From the NCBI GenBank assembly GCA_024639185.1, contig JAHEIW010000038.1, positions 1-33,619 on the forward strand: a stretch of DNA of 33,619 bases. Reading direction: 5' to 3'. The DNA comes from Deltaproteobacteria bacterium. GTDB lineage: Bacteria; Desulfobacterota; Desulfobacteria; Desulfobacterales; JAHEIW01. How positions within the stretch are numbered: position 1 is the stretch's first letter; each line of letters starts with the position of its first letter. The notes below the pieces were generated by a model. It ran no database searches. It worked only from the letters and a program-made list of their open reading frames with translations, and was not told where the DNA came from. Of this stretch, positions 24,605-33,619 are shown piece after piece. The position numbers and the translations under genes are program-made.

Positions 24605-24886
24605 TTAGCGCTCGCAACGATAGGCATCGGCAGCTGAGCCCATCCGATACACATGCAGCCAAACAATATGTGTGGCGCCTAAATTCGCTGCCCGTTTTAT
24701 AATCTCATCCTGATGCCCTGTGGGGCGATAATTGTCTAAAATTCTGCCGGTATCGTTGTTTTCCGTAAGGGTTGCAATGTGCGCACAACCCTGAACCATG
24801 GGTTCTTCTGCAATTTTAACAGGCGGAATCGTTTTCATGCAGCTAGCAAGAAACAGGATGCCAATAACCCAAAGTCCTTTATTCAT
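24605..24886 (-). CDS. Small lipoprotein, DUF4156-like
   Basis: A 93-residue protein with a signal peptide MNKGLWVIGILFLASC, ending in the lipobox LASC (lipidated cysteine about residue 16). The mature part has GCAHIATL and, at the C-terminus, AANLGATHIVWLHVYR and AYRCER, which resembles the short DUF4156 lipoproteins; this match is weak. The start is the ATG at 24886, after an in-frame TTG. It is probably anchored in the inner or outer membrane. Function unknown. Confidence 0.68.
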   Translation of the reverse strand: MNKGLWVIGILFLASCMKTIPPVKIAEEPMVQGCAHIATLTENNDTGRILDNYRPTGHQDEIIKRAANLGATHIVWLHVYRMGSAADAYRCER

Positions 24887-25289
24887 CAAATTAGCCGATC
24901 AGTAAAATTTAAGTCAGATCTCAAACTGATACGAATTATTTGTACGCTGATTATGTTAATTATTGTAATATAAATAACAGTTTATGTCAAAATTTCCAGG
25001 CTTTTCAAATGCTAAATATTATAATATCATGTGTAATAATAAATAGTTAACTATTGATAAAGCAAAAAATACCGCCAGCTGGTTTATGGGATTAAAGCGC
25101 TGTCAATTATGGTCGGCGCAGTGGAGAAGACACTGCGGGCGCGTACAGCAGCTGGCAAATTGCCTGAGCGAGCCGCCGTATGTTTGTCGATGGGTCTATG
25201 CTTTGCAAAGGGGTCAGGTGATTTGATTTGCAGAAAAATAAAAACCCGTAAGTATAAATGTAAAACTTTATATATTCATTTTTAATATA
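24887..25289. other. 403-bp non-coding stretch
   Basis: AT-rich at its left end, more GC-rich in the middle. A perfect 7-bp hairpin CGCAGTG/CACTGCG (25117-25137) is present, with no T run. I see no gene, promoter or repeat that I can name here. Confidence 0.5.
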
Positions 25290-27443
25290 CTATAATCTAT
25301 TTATAAAATTACCAATTGACTCATAGACTTTTTGGGCGCCTTCACCCAGTAAGATGCCGTGTCGCTCAAAATTGAACAGTACGTATTTTTTTTCCGAAGA
25401 TCCGATTAATTCAAAAATCCGGCGGGATCCGCTGGGTTCAACGACGGGGTCACCACTGGATTGAACAACCAGAGTCGGTACCATAATATTGGCCAATCGG
25501 GGCTCTAAATCATCCATGAGTCGATCAACTTCCACCACCCCTGAAATCGGGTTGCGAATGTAATTTATTTGGGCATTTTCAGGTTTGTTTTCAACAAATT
25601 CCTTTTTGGCAGCATGCTGGTGGGCTTTTTGCATTAGCCGATTCCACATGTCCACTGCCGGCGCAAAACGCGCTGAAAAATCTCTGAGACGCAGGGGGGC
25701 AGCAACGGCAAAAACACCGGCCACATTATCGACGCGATCGGCAAGATCCAGAGCCAGCGCTGCTCCGGTCGAAAAGCCTCCGGCCACTACACGCTCGCAA
25801 ATATTACTGATGATGGCATAACCACGATCGACGGAAGATTGCCAGTCCAGATATGATCGCATCGCCAGATCTTCCGGAGACGTTCCATGGCCCTTTAACC
25901 GCGGCACATAAACCCAAAACCCCAGACGGCCCAAAAATTCTGCCAGTTTTCTAACTTCAAGGGGCGCGGCCATGTAACCATGGGAAAGCATGACGCCCAG
26001 CTTTTTGGATCGGCCCTTGATCAAAAAGGGCCTACCGACCGACATCGGTTTGGTTTCCCCTTCGATTTGAAACATGGCGTAATCTTTTTCAAATTCCGCC
26101 TCGGATTGATCCATCAGGTAGCGGGCAACTTTGCGGCGAATCCAAAACTGTGGTTGCACCGCCAGGCGGCTGACAATACGCTGCAGCGGCGTAATGGGCT
26201 CCACGGCGTTGGCCATCACATCAATGGGGTTATCAATTCGGGCACGATGAAAATCATAAGCGGATGAAAATTTTGAAGTATCTTTCTCAAACCATGTGCC
26301 CTGCCGCGAAAGGATGCCGGTATCAAGTGCCACCGTCAAAAATTCCTGAAACTTGCGATAGCGATCGTCGGTCAGCAAATGGACCTGATCGTCGTCGAGA
26401 CTGCGGTGCAAATGGATGTTGGTTTGGTGCGGTATCCGGGTGCAGGCCAGAAATACGCGTCTGCGGAGGTCTTGATTGTCAATTTTTTTGGACCGCATCG
26501 CACGCAGCATGGATGCAAACATATGGTCGTGATTGACGGTGGTTAAATTATAAATGGCGGTCATATATCGTTCCATTAGCCGTAAGGCTTCGATGCGCAT
26601 GCGGGTCCGCGACGGAATGCGATCATCAAAATTGATTCGTCGTTGCGTTGTGATATCCATATCAATCGGTGAACATTGCAAGCATTCGAATATCTCGATG
26701 GGTTCCCCAAAGCGGATATCAATATCCACACCGGAGAGCAGCATGGAGCCCTCGGTCATCAGTTCTTCGATGAGGCGTTCCGGCAAATCTTCCACCAGGC
26801 GCACCGCCAGGTTGCTGAGGATGTTTTCGCGGGCACGAATCGGATAATAGGTCAGGTTGACCGGAACGATATGGGTGTCACCATTTATAACCGGCTCCAG
26901 ATCCTGGATCTGGAACCGCTCCGCCAGATGCTTGACCTCATCGGCGTTTTTGGCCTGCAATCTTCTCAGGCGCTGGCGGTAGAACTCGGTCCGCAGCGCC
27001 AGCGTGGCAGCACCCGAGTGGGGTGGATGTTTGCCACCGGCCGCTGAAACCATAAAGCGTCCTTTTTCGATTATTTTTTTATTTTTAACCATCCGGCCTT
27101 CCGGAAATATGATCCAGTTGGCCTCTCCGGTCAAAAGCGTTTTAACGATCAGGCGGTCCCGATCTGCATTTTTAGTGGAAACTGCCCCCACTTTTTCCAG
27201 ATAGGCGCCAAAGGCGCCTTTGAACAACTCATAGGAGGCAAGCGACCAGACCGGAATTTTGGTTAAGCGAAATATCACATAGGGCATCAGGAATGTTTCA
27301 AGGCGTGTGAAATGATTGATGACAAAAATATTGGACCCGGCAGGGATATGGTCTTCGCCGTGATAGGAAATTTGAGCTTTAGACAGATTGGTAATGGTTT
27401 TGATGGCCAGCCCAGTCGTGCGGTATGCGAATTTGTTAAGCAT
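25290..27443 (-). CDS. Fusion of PlsC-like acyltransferase and alpha/beta hydrolase
   Basis: A 717-residue two-domain protein. The N-terminal glycerolipid acyltransferase-like domain has NHFTRLE (H44 ... E49, in place of the usual NHX4D) and FPEGR (113-117). A linker of about 300 residues follows. The C-terminal alpha/beta hydrolase has nucleophile elbow GFSTG (S558) and a likely Asp at about 665 (SSGDPV) and His at about 695 (ERHG). Together they suggest acyl transfer and ester hydrolysis/transfer on a lipid, but the substrate is unknown. No signal peptide is visible. The start ATG at 27443 has GGGATAGGAA upstream. The changed acyltransferase aspartate may alter or lower that activity. Confidence 0.8.
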   Translation of the reverse strand: MLNKFAYRTTGLAIKTITNLSKAQISYHGEDHIPAGSNIFVINHFTRLETFLMPYVIFRLTKIPVWSLASYELFKGAFGAYLEKVGAVSTKNADRDRLIVKTLLTGEANWIIFPEGRMVKNKKIIEKGRFMVSAAGGKHPPHSGAATLALRTEFYRQRLRRLQAKNADEVKHLAERFQIQDLEPVINGDTHIVPVNLTYYPIRARENILSNLAVRLVEDLPERLIEELMTEGSMLLSGVDIDIRFGEPIEIFECLQCSPIDMDITTQRRINFDDRIPSRTRMRIEALRLMERYMTAIYNLTTVNHDHMFASMLRAMRSKKIDNQDLRRRVFLACTRIPHQTNIHLHRSLDDDQVHLLTDDRYRKFQEFLTVALDTGILSRQGTWFEKDTSKFSSAYDFHRARIDNPIDVMANAVEPITPLQRIVSRLAVQPQFWIRRKVARYLMDQSEAEFEKDYAMFQIEGETKPMSVGRPFLIKGRSKKLGVMLSHGYMAAPLEVRKLAEFLGRLGFWVYVPRLKGHGTSPEDLAMRSYLDWQSSVDRGYAIISNICERVVAGGFSTGAALALDLADRVDNVAGVFAVAAPLRLRDFSARFAPAVDMWNRLMQKAHQHAAKKEFVENKPENAQINYIRNPISGVVEVDRLMDDLEPRLANIMVPTLVVQSSGDPVVEPSGSRRIFELIGSSEKKYVLFNFERHGILLGEGAQKVYESIGNFINRL

Positions 27444-27845
27444 TTCCTATCCCTTGTATATCCATTCATGCGAAGGCATCACACACGGTGCTAAACGGCA
27501 TTTAATCTGCAGGCGGGTGTTCATCAGTCGTCCTCATTCAACCCCGGAGTTCGGTATATTGGGGACATCCTCTGTGTACGATCATAGGCGATATTCGATC
27601 GAAAATCAATAATTTGGGAACTGAATTTTCGCGGGTCGGCGCCGGTTAACTTCCGGAAAAGGCCACCTGAAAAAAATTATAGCCAATTGATTTTTTAGGG
27701 TCGCCATTTAAAAAAAGAGTCGTTGCCGGCCGGTGGCCATTCAAAGGGCGACACGTATTGACAGTTCAGTTAAATGGCAATAGCTTATAAAAACTTGTGG
27801 CGAGAAGCATTCACTTTTAATTAGATATTAAATTTTGCAAAAATA
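27444..27845. other. Divergent intergenic region (402 bp)
   Basis: Lies between the divergent acyltransferase-hydrolase and mtaB genes, so it should hold both promoters. TTGACA at 27758-27763 faces mtaB, but the nearest -10-like boxes are poor (TAGCTT at 17 bp) or too far (TATAAA at 22 bp). A short inverted repeat CGAAAAT/ATTTTCG is present around 27600-27632. No gene is visible. Confidence 0.45.
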
Positions 27846-29156
27846 ATGCCAACGTTTAAAATCAACACCCTCGGCTGTAAGGTCAATCAGTCCGAATCCG
27901 ATCAGATTGCAAGCGAACTGCAAGCGGGCGCATGGAAACCGGCCACGAACGGCGAATCCTCAGAGGTGGTCGTCATCAATACTTGCACCGTCACCCATAA
28001 AGCTGCGATGCAATCGCGCCAGGCCGTGCGCCAGGCCATCCGCCGAAATCCAAATGCCCGCATCCTGGTTACGGGTTGCTATGCTCAGACTGAACCGGCC
28101 GCCCTGGCAAAAATCGGCGGCGTTCAGTACGTCCTCGGAAATGCGGACAAACATCGGCTGGTTGAACTCATCTGTGCCGATCAATCGCAAGCAGTCCCCG
28201 GGGCCATCACGATCTGCAACGATGTCGGCCAATCACAGCTGCTCAAACCTGCACCCGCAGCAATTTCCGGCAGTCGAACCCGTCCGGTCCTAAAAATACA
28301 GGACGGTTGCAATGCGGGGTGCACCTACTGTACCGTGCCCCGCGCCAGAGGGCCCAGCCGCAGCCTGCCGCCCGACGATGTTATCTCAGGGGTTAGCGCC
28401 ATATCAGAGGCCGGATATCTTGAAATCGTGCTCAGCGGCATTCATCTGGGGCGTTACGGGCGCGATTTAATCCCCAGGACCCGCCTCAGTGAATTGCTTG
28501 TTCGCATCGAACAGTCAACGGTCGTACCGCGCCTGCGTCTCAGCTCATTGGAGCCCCTCGAAGTTACCGAGCGTCTCATTGAGCAGATGGCAGAATCGCC
28601 GCGCTTGTGCTGTCACTTTCACATTCCGCTGCAAAGCGGTGATGACCGAATCTTAAAAAAAATGAGGCGACCTTACACATCTGATGACTTCAAGCAACTG
28701 ATTGGCCGGATTCACGACCGTGTTCCGGATGCGGCCATCGGCGTTGACATTCTGGTGGGCTTTCCCGGAGAAACCGACGCGGCATTCAACAACACGTATG
28801 CATGCATTCAAAGCCTGCCGGTTGCCTACCTGCATGTTTTTCCGTTTTCCGCCAGACCCGGCACGCCGGCCGCAAGCTATGCCCCCAGGGTGCCCTCACA
28901 TGTCATTAAGACAAGATGTGAACGCATGCGCCGTCTCGGAAATATGAAGCGGATGCATTTTAATCAATACTTCATCGGCCGCAGGATTCCGATACTGGTA
29001 GAGGCCACCCGGCATGCAGCCACCGGATTTTTAAAAGGCATCTCATCCCATTATCTGACTGTTTTGATTGATACGGATGACGCTGTGAGCAACCAGATCC
29101 ATTCGGTCAGAATTACCGGGCAGGTCGGAAATGATTTGCTGGGGATCATTGAATAA
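27846..29156 (+). CDS. mtaB: tRNA t6A37 methylthiotransferase MtaB
   Basis: A 436-residue radical-SAM methylthiotransferase that converts t6A37 to ms2t6A37 in ANN-decoding tRNAs. The N-terminal UPF0004 domain carries three [4Fe-4S] ligands, C11 (LGCKVNQ), C47 (INTCTVT) and C78 (TGCYAQ). The radical-SAM motif CNAGCTYC gives C155, C159 and C162. The TRAM-like C-terminus follows. LGCKVNQ at the start is the MtaB form (versus MiaB/RimO). It heads a plus-strand block of housekeeping genes; the next gene starts 107 bp later. Confidence 0.93.
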   Translation: MPTFKINTLGCKVNQSESDQIASELQAGAWKPATNGESSEVVVINTCTVTHKAAMQSRQAVRQAIRRNPNARILVTGCYAQTEPAALAKIGGVQYVLGNADKHRLVELICADQSQAVPGAITICNDVGQSQLLKPAPAAISGSRTRPVLKIQDGCNAGCTYCTVPRARGPSRSLPPDDVISGVSAISEAGYLEIVLSGIHLGRYGRDLIPRTRLSELLVRIEQSTVVPRLRLSSLEPLEVTERLIEQMAESPRLCCHFHIPLQSGDDRILKKMRRPYTSDDFKQLIGRIHDRVPDAAIGVDILVGFPGETDAAFNNTYACIQSLPVAYLHVFPFSARPGTPAASYAPRVPSHVIKTRCERMRRLGNMKRMHFNQYFIGRRIPILVEATRHAATGFLKGISSHYLTVLIDTDDAVSNQIHSVRITGQVGNDLLGIIE

Positions 29157-29263
29157 CGGTAGCGAACCGTTGCGCAGAGGAACAGCAACGCTGCAGCGGT
29201 TGTTCAAACGGCCATGCTTATAACAACCATCAACCATATGAAACTCTGACAAAGGATAATAAG

Positions 29264-29785
29264 ATGAGCAAAAAAAATGACCACCAAGAAGATATTGATC
29301 GACCAATTGCGATATTTGAAACCAGTCTGGGCAATTTTGAAGCTGAACTTTACGCCAAGGAATGCCCGCAAACCGTCTGGAATTTCATTAACCTGGCCGA
29401 AGGCCGCCAGGAGACGGACCGTGAAGGCAACTTTTATGACGGCCTGACTTTTCACCGGGTGATTGATGGTTTTATGATTCAAGGCGGGTGTCCCCAGGGA
29501 AACGGAATGGGGGGCCCCGGGTATCAGTTTGCGGATGAATTTGATGCCGGATTGCGGCATGCCAGCGAAGGTGTTCTTTCGATGGCCAACGCCGGACCCA
29601 ATACCAACGGCAGCCAATTTTTCATTACCCTGGCCCCCACACCGCACCTGGATGATCGGCACGCCGTTTTCGGAAAGGTTATCAAAGGTATTGAGGTCGT
29701 CCAAAAAATCGGATCCGTTAAAACCGGACCCAACGACAGCCCGGCGGAACCGGTGATCATTAACAGCGTCAAAATCCAACGTTAA
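29264..29785 (+). CDS. Cyclophilin-type peptidyl-prolyl cis-trans isomerase
   Basis: A 173-residue cytoplasmic cyclophilin catalysing proline cis-trans isomerisation during folding. Core motifs are [13 protein letters not shown], with catalytic-site arginine and phenylalanine, and NGSQFFITL and [10 protein letters not shown]. There is no signal sequence. The start ATG has AAAGGATAATAAG upstream. Within the core domain, [17 protein letters not shown] is as in the family. It may be co-transcribed with mtaB, but there is no clear transcription signal. Confidence 0.94.
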   Translation: MSKKNDHQEDIDRPIAIFETSLGNFEAELYAKECPQTVWNFINLAEGRQETDREGNFYDGLTFHRVIDGFMIQGGCPQGNGMGGPGYQFADEFDAGLRHASEGVLSMANAGPNTNGSQFFITLAPTPHLDDRHAVFGKVIKGIEVVQKIGSVKTGPNDSPAEPVIINSVKIQR

Positions 29786-29831
29786 ACCATTCAATTTCAG
29801 ACACCCTTAAACGGCCGCGACCGGTGTCGGC

Positions 29832-30650
29832 ATGAACGTCATCGAAACCGACCAATTTGAACAAGTGGAAATGATCCGCCTGGGCTATGGCCCCATCGGT
29901 TCACCGCTTATGTCGGTATGGATGTATGAGCTCGATGGGCTGGTTATCGACACCGGACAACATCATATGGCTAAAGCGGTCAAAAGCTTGCTGCCTGAGA
30001 AAAAAATCAGCCGCATCGCCCTGACGCATCACCATGAAGACCACAGCGGTAACGCCGCCATGCTGAGCGCCGCGTACGCGATTCCGGTAATGGCGCATGC
30101 ACCGGCTGCCGCAAAATTAAAGCGCGGCTTTCCTATCCGACCCTATCAATATCTGGTGTGGGGAAAAGCACCTTCAGTGGACGTTTTGCCCCTGACGGGT
30201 GTCATCGAGACCGATCGTTTTGCCTTGACGTCGATAAAAACCCCCGGTCACAGCAGCGATCATACCGTTTTTCTGGAAAAAAAGAGAGGCTGGCTGTTTG
30301 CCGGGGATCTTTACCTGGGCGAGCGCATTAAATATTTCCGCTCTGATGAGCGCCTGGACGATCAGATTCGTTCCTTAAAAAAGGTGCTGCAATTTGAATT
30401 TGATGTGCTTTTCTGTGCCCATAATCCCTGTTTAACGAATGGCAAGTCCAAGATCAAAAACAAATTACAGTTTTTAGAAGATTTTTACGGCCAGGTCAAA
30501 ATACTGGCTGCAAAAGGATTTAACGAGAAGGCCATCATAAAAGCGCTGGATCCCGCAACTGATCGACTCATAAAATGGTTTACCATGGGAAATGTCAGCT
30601 TTTCCAATATGGTGCGTTCTGCGATGGCGTCTATCAGGCGGGATAGATGA
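29832..30650 (+). CDS. MBL-fold metallo-hydrolase
   Basis: A 272-residue metallo-beta-lactamase-fold hydrolase. The zinc site motif HxHxDH is in LTHHHEDHSGN. A second-metal histidine is in TPGHSSDHTVF, an aspartate in FAGDLYLG, and a distal histidine in CAHNPC. The fold covers glyoxalase-II-like, lactonase and other hydrolases, so the substrate is not assigned. No signal peptide is visible. It is followed by a minus-strand tRNA-Leu and its terminator. The start ATG has only a weak purine stretch upstream. The gap to the preceding cyclophilin gene is 46 bp, compatible with one operon. Confidence 0.85.
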   Translation: MNVIETDQFEQVEMIRLGYGPIGSPLMSVWMYELDGLVIDTGQHHMAKAVKSLLPEKKISRIALTHHHEDHSGNAAMLSAAYAIPVMAHAPAAAKLKRGFPIRPYQYLVWGKAPSVDVLPLTGVIETDRFALTSIKTPGHSSDHTVFLEKKRGWLFAGDLYLGERIKYFRSDERLDDQIRSLKKVLQFEFDVLFCAHNPCLTNGKSKIKNKLQFLEDFYGQVKILAAKGFNEKAIIKALDPATDRLIKWFTMGNVSFSNMVRSAMASIRRDR

Positions 30651-30713
30651 CTGCCGACGAGGGTCAGGCCGGTCATCAGGTCATACGTAGCACAATGGTG
30701 TAACCGCAACGAA

Positions 30714-30741
30714 AAAAGCGCAATATTGAACTTGCGCTTTT
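30714..30741 (-). terminator. Rho-independent terminator after tRNA-Leu
   Basis: A perfect 10-bp stem AAAAGCGCAA/TTGCGCTTTT with an 8-nt loop, followed on the minus strand by a run of T. It lies 14 bases beyond the 3' end of the tRNA-Leu gene. It may also help stop readthrough from the MBL gene on the plus strand. Confidence 0.85.
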
Positions 30742-30755
30742 GGTGTTTATTATTG

Positions 30756-30842
30756 TGGTGCCGAAGGGGAGACTCGAACTCCCACCCGGAGACCCGGACT
30801 AGACCCTGAACCTAGCGCGTCTACCAATTCCGCCACTTCGGC
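30756..30842 (-). tRNA. tRNA-Leu (anticodon CAG)
   Basis: An 87-nt class II tRNA. Acceptor GCCGAAG pairs with CTTCGGC. The D arm contains GGCGGAATTGGTAGACGC. The anticodon stem CTAGG/TCTAG holds loop TTCAGGG (anticodon CAG), followed by the long variable arm of leucine tRNAs and a T arm with TTCGAGT. Discriminator A and CCA are encoded. It reads CUG codons. Confidence 0.97.
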
Positions 30843-30888
30843 ACGCACCGTAACGCCCCTTGCGCGAAAAGGTGCTCAGGGGTTGCTT

Positions 30889-30917
30889 TAAATATCTTTT
30901 TTTACTATGCATGTCAA
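30889..30917 (-). promoter_or_regulatory. Sigma-70-type promoter of tRNA-Leu
   Basis: Minus-strand TTGACA (30917-30912), a 17-bp spacer and a weak -10 TATTTA (30894-30889). The mature tRNA starts 46 bases further on, so the primary transcript would have a short 5' leader. Confidence 0.5.
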
Positions 30918-30971
30918 GGCTGTAATTTCGCTGATCGCCCAACGCTCTGAGCAATTATGCAACCGTGAAAA

Positions 30972-31916
30972 ATGAAAATATTTGATCGTCTCGAAAGCAT
31001 TCAGCAACCGTTTGTTAACGCTGTCATCACCATCGGAAATTTCGATGGGGTTCACATCGGCCATCAGGCTTTGTTTCATGAGGTCATCGAAAAAGCCGAA
31101 GCGATCGAGGGAACCTCCATTGCCATGACGTTTGAGCCCCACCCCATGCGCATGCTAAAGCAAAACAATCACCCGCCGCTGATTACCCTGTATGAGCAAA
31201 AAAAAGAACTCATCGAACGCTCCGGGATCGACGTGCTTATTTGTGTGCCGTTTACCAAAAAATTCGCCGCCCTTTCAGCCGCAGAGTTCATCAAAGACCT
31301 GCTCATCAAAAAGATCGGAATGAAGGCCATTATTGTCGGTCAAGATTATACCTTTGGTAAAAACCGCGAAGGCAATCTGGCGCTTTTAAAAACATACGCC
31401 GCCCAGATGAACTATGACGTTATTGTCGCCGAATGGATCAAAACCGCGCGCAATGAATCAGATCGCATCAGCAGCACGCGTATCAGAAAACTGGTGATGA
31501 ACGGTGAAATCGAAACGGCCCGCAAAATGCTCGGTCGTCATTATCAAATCAGAGGATTGGTCGTCAAAGGGCGTGATCGCGGCGGCAAACTGCTGGGCAC
31601 CCCCACCGCCAATATCAACCTGCAAGATGAGCTATGCCCCAAAACCGGAATATACGCCGTCACGGTTGAACACCGGCAACGGCTTTACAGGGGCGTCGCC
31701 AACATCGGCTACAGCCCCACCTTTAATGACAACGAATTCACTGTTGAAGTCCATTTACTTGATTTTGACGAAAACATCTATGACCGCAAAATACGCGTCA
31801 ATTTTATCGCGCGCATACGGGATGAAAAAAAATTTGATGGTATCGATGAGCTTAAAAGCCAGATCCATCAGGACATCGAAGATGCCCGAAAAATATTGGC
31901 CACATATGCCGAATAG
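30972..31916 (+). CDS. ribF: Bifunctional riboflavin kinase / FAD synthetase
   Basis: A 314-residue RibF. It phosphorylates riboflavin to FMN and adenylates FMN to FAD. The N-terminal nucleotidyltransferase domain has GNFDGVHIGHQAL (HIGH-like motif), and IIVGQDYTFGKNREGN and SSTRIRKLV follow. The C-terminal riboflavin kinase domain shows GRDRGGKLLGTPTANI and NIGYSPTFN. Length and domain order are normal. The start ATG has GTGAAAA upstream. It forms part of a plus-strand block with the LPG-synthase-like gene 50 bp downstream. Confidence 0.95.
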   Translation: MKIFDRLESIQQPFVNAVITIGNFDGVHIGHQALFHEVIEKAEAIEGTSIAMTFEPHPMRMLKQNNHPPLITLYEQKKELIERSGIDVLICVPFTKKFAALSAAEFIKDLLIKKIGMKAIIVGQDYTFGKNREGNLALLKTYAAQMNYDVIVAEWIKTARNESDRISSTRIRKLVMNGEIETARKMLGRHYQIRGLVVKGRDRGGKLLGTPTANINLQDELCPKTGIYAVTVEHRQRLYRGVANIGYSPTFNDNEFTVEVHLLDFDENIYDRKIRVNFIARIRDEKKFDGIDELKSQIHQDIEDARKILATYAE

Positions 31917-31966
31917 ATACTGACTGATTTTACACCTGTGCGTATCAGCGGACCCATGTCTCGTTT

Positions 31967-33055
31967 ATGAAAAACCATTTCCTTATCTCTCTGGCAGCCG
32001 GCATAGCGCTCTCAGCAGCAGCGCTGTATTTTGCCTTCCGTAATGTTCCGCTCGCAGACCTTCTCAAATATCTTGGATCGATAAATTATCTCTGGATGAT
32101 TCCGGCCGTGTTTCTGGTACTGGTCAGCTTTTTTATCCGGGCGCTGCGATGGCAATTTATTCTGGCATCGAGCTATAAAATCAGCATATGGCGGGCTTTT
32201 CATCCCATGATGATCGGCTTTATGATCAACTGCATTCTTCCTGGACGACTTGGCGAATTTGCCCGGCCGGCCATTCTGCAAAAAAAAGATAAAGTGCCCT
32301 TCGCCACCGGCATAGCGACAGTGGCTGCAGAACGCGTTTTCGACGTAGCTGCCCTGGTGACCTTTGCGGTATTAACGCTGACGGCCATCGATATCAATCC
32401 CGCTGTGGAAATACGGTTCGGCGAATTGCAGCTCAATCGCGCCACCCTCGAGGTTGTCTTCAGCAGAGTCATCCTGATGGGCATTTTGCTGATAGTGGGT
32501 ATGTTTGCCGTCAGCATTGCGTCAATTCGCCGCATCATCCATCGCATGATTTTGGCCCTGCCGGGCCTGGTCTTCTTTACCGCTGAATCCACCCGGGCCA
32601 AAATTCGCGCAAGGGTATGCGAACCGCTTAATCGATTTATTGACAATGTTGCCTTAGGCTTTACTCTAGTAAGGTCTCCCCGAAAGGTCATGTGGTGTGC
32701 CATCTATTCTCTTCTGGTGTGGATTACAGCAGCCATATCGTATTATGTGTTCAGTTTTGGCAGTCCGGGAGTTGATTTATCTTTTGGTGAAATGTTTGCT
32801 GTCATGGTTATTATTTGCCTGTTTATCGCCCTGCCATCGGTTCCCGGATTCTGGGGGCTGTGGGAAGCCGGCGGCGTTTTTGCCATGGCCCTGTTCGGGA
32901 TTCCATCGAATACTGCCGCCGGATTTACACTGGCCAATCACGCGCTGCAGATGTTTCCGGTTATCATCGTTGGTCTGATTTCAGCTGTTATGACCAGCGT
33001 TAATATCTGGCAAGTTTCATACAAGAAAAAAACTATCAAATCGCAAACGGGTTGA
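31967..33055 (+). CDS. Lysylphosphatidylglycerol-synthase TM-region-like membrane protein (UPF0104)
   Basis: A 362-residue integral membrane protein of the LPG_synthase_TM (UPF0104/AglD) family. An N-terminal signal-like segment (FLISLAAGIALSAAALYFAF) is followed by several transmembrane helices. The conserved loop is RALRWQFIL (~60), with LPGRLGEFARPAIL next (~90). The conserved C-terminal stretch is ALPSVPGFWGLWEAGGVFAM. It lacks a C-terminal lysyl-transferase domain. Related proteins are flippases or membrane factors linked to lipid glycosylation or aminoacylation; no substrate can be given. Confidence 0.88.
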   Translation: MKNHFLISLAAGIALSAAALYFAFRNVPLADLLKYLGSINYLWMIPAVFLVLVSFFIRALRWQFILASSYKISIWRAFHPMMIGFMINCILPGRLGEFARPAILQKKDKVPFATGIATVAAERVFDVAALVTFAVLTLTAIDINPAVEIRFGELQLNRATLEVVFSRVILMGILLIVGMFAVSIASIRRIIHRMILALPGLVFFTAESTRAKIRARVCEPLNRFIDNVALGFTLVRSPRKVMWCAIYSLLVWITAAISYYVFSFGSPGVDLSFGEMFAVMVIICLFIALPSVPGFWGLWEAGGVFAMALFGIPSNTAAGFTLANHALQMFPVIIVGLISAVMTSVNIWQVSYKKKTIKSQTG

Positions 33056-33134
33056 AAAAGTGGGCTTCATTGTGAGATAATTAATCTGAGCGGCAGAACC
33101 GTTATGCTAACTGAGATCCAGGTAAACCTATATC

Positions 33135-33619
33135 ATGTCCAAACTTAAAATTTTGACATATCCGGATAATGTACTCCGCAATCCCACCCTTGAATTGGAC
33201 AACATCGATGGGGACGTTCAAAAAATGATCGATCAGATGTCTGAGACCATGTATGCGGCTCCGGGCATAGGGCTGGCGGCCATCCAGGTCGGCTGGGACC
33301 GCAGCGTGCTGATTTACGATATATCACCCTCTGAAGATGGCGGCTCTTTACAGGTCCTGATCAACCCGCGCATCGTCGAGCACGAAGGTGAAGTTTTATC
33401 TGAAAACGAAGGTTGTCTGAGCGTTCCCGAGTTCCGAGCAGATGTAAAGCGGTACGCTTCCATTCTGGTTGAAGGTGTCGACCGTGAGGGCCGGTCATTA
33501 AAATTGGAAGCTGAAGGCATACTGGCCATCGTCTTACAGCATGAAATCGACCATCTAAAAGGCAAATTATTTATCGATCACATTAGCGCTTTGAAAAAAC
33601 AGATGTACACGCGCCGGAT
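33135..33619 (+). CDS. def: Peptide deformylase, 3' end cut by the window
   Basis: The first 161 codons of a peptide deformylase, which removes the formyl group from nascent N-formyl-methionine. Motif 1 is GIGLAAIQ, motif 2 is EGCLSVPEF (metal-ligand cysteine) and motif 3 is QHEIDHLKG (two histidines and the catalytic glutamate). The protein is almost complete at the window end. The start is the ATG at 33135 ([12 protein letters not shown]). It lies 79 bp after the LPG-synthase-like gene on the same strand. Confidence 0.96.
   Translation, partial: MSKLKILTYPDNVLRNPTLELDNIDGDVQKMIDQMSETMYAAPGIGLAAIQVGWDRSVLIYDISPSEDGGSLQVLINPRIVEHEGEVLSENEGCLSVPEFRADVKRYASILVEGVDREGRSLKLEAEGILAIVLQHEIDHLKGKLFIDHISALKKQMYTRR

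Noticed and set aside
25117-25137. Perfect 7-bp hairpin CGCAGTG/CACTGCG as a terminator
   Set aside because: No T run follows on either strand, and it lies over 150 bp past the nearest stop codon.
1-33619. CRISPR arrays or integrases
   Set aside because: I saw no regularly spaced repeats and no integrase or transposase coding sequence anywhere in the window.

Overview
The window reads as a Gram-negative bacterial chromosome segment, most likely from a deltaproteobacterium (Desulfobacterota). That placement is an inference from: an ABC-transporter-dependent surface polysaccharide locus, sigma-54-type promoters, tandem PilZ signalling, a probable selenoprotein, and the mix of housekeeping genes. 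By eye the left half is more AT-rich than the right half, as is usual for polysaccharide loci.

Left region (1-9772, all minus strand). Read in the direction of transcription, the genes are: a glucose-1-phosphate cytidylyltransferase (rfbF), a UDP-glucuronate-decarboxylase-like SDR, UDP-glucose 6-dehydrogenase, an RmlC-type epimerase, an unusual nucleotidyltransferase/COG4091 dehydrogenase pair joined by an ATGA overlap, a TylF-like methyltransferase, the Wzm/Wzt export ABC transporter (Wzt has an extended C-terminal domain), and a family 2 glycosyltransferase cut by the window edge. They make nucleotide sugars, assemble and methylate a glycan, and export it.

Middle (9773-11523) is a 1.75 kb control region with a tRNA-Pro(CGG) gene, its promoter and terminator. 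It also holds two near-consensus -24/-12 (sigma-54) promoters pointing outward, one toward each polysaccharide operon, and a perfect 2 x 21 bp tandem repeat. From 11524 to 17403 (plus strand) runs a second operon: a CgeB-like glycosyltransferase, a second rfbF, an SDR, a DUF4910 aminopeptidase-like protein and a NovU/TylCIII-type C-methyltransferase. This suggests a CDP-linked, probably branched, sugar.

Right half (17.5-33.6 kb) holds: an L-2-hydroxyglutarate oxidase-like flavoprotein fused by overlap to a truncated amidohydrolase; a solitary DNA methyltransferase converging on, and overlapping, an M55 peptidase; a Ste24-like M48 protease; a 194-bp MITE-like inverted-repeat element; a DsbA/FrnE-family protein; a tandem PilZ protein; a small ribbon-helix-helix protein; a small lipoprotein; and a PlsC-like acyltransferase/alpha-beta hydrolase fusion. 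A plus-strand housekeeping block follows: mtaB, a cyclophilin, an MBL hydrolase, ribF, an LPG-synthase-like membrane protein and def (partial). A tRNA-Leu(CAG) gene on the minus strand lies between the MBL gene and ribF.

The strongest discovery is at 22734-23339. A DsbA/FrnE-like gene appears to start 5' of the conventional reading frame and has an in-frame TGA exactly where the first cysteine of the CPWC redox motif belongs. A bacterial SECIS-like hairpin (GGG in a 5-nt apical loop 21-25 nt after the TGA, U-U mismatch at +17) follows it. I interpret this as a UPWC selenoprotein that ordinary gene calling would truncate and strip of its active site.
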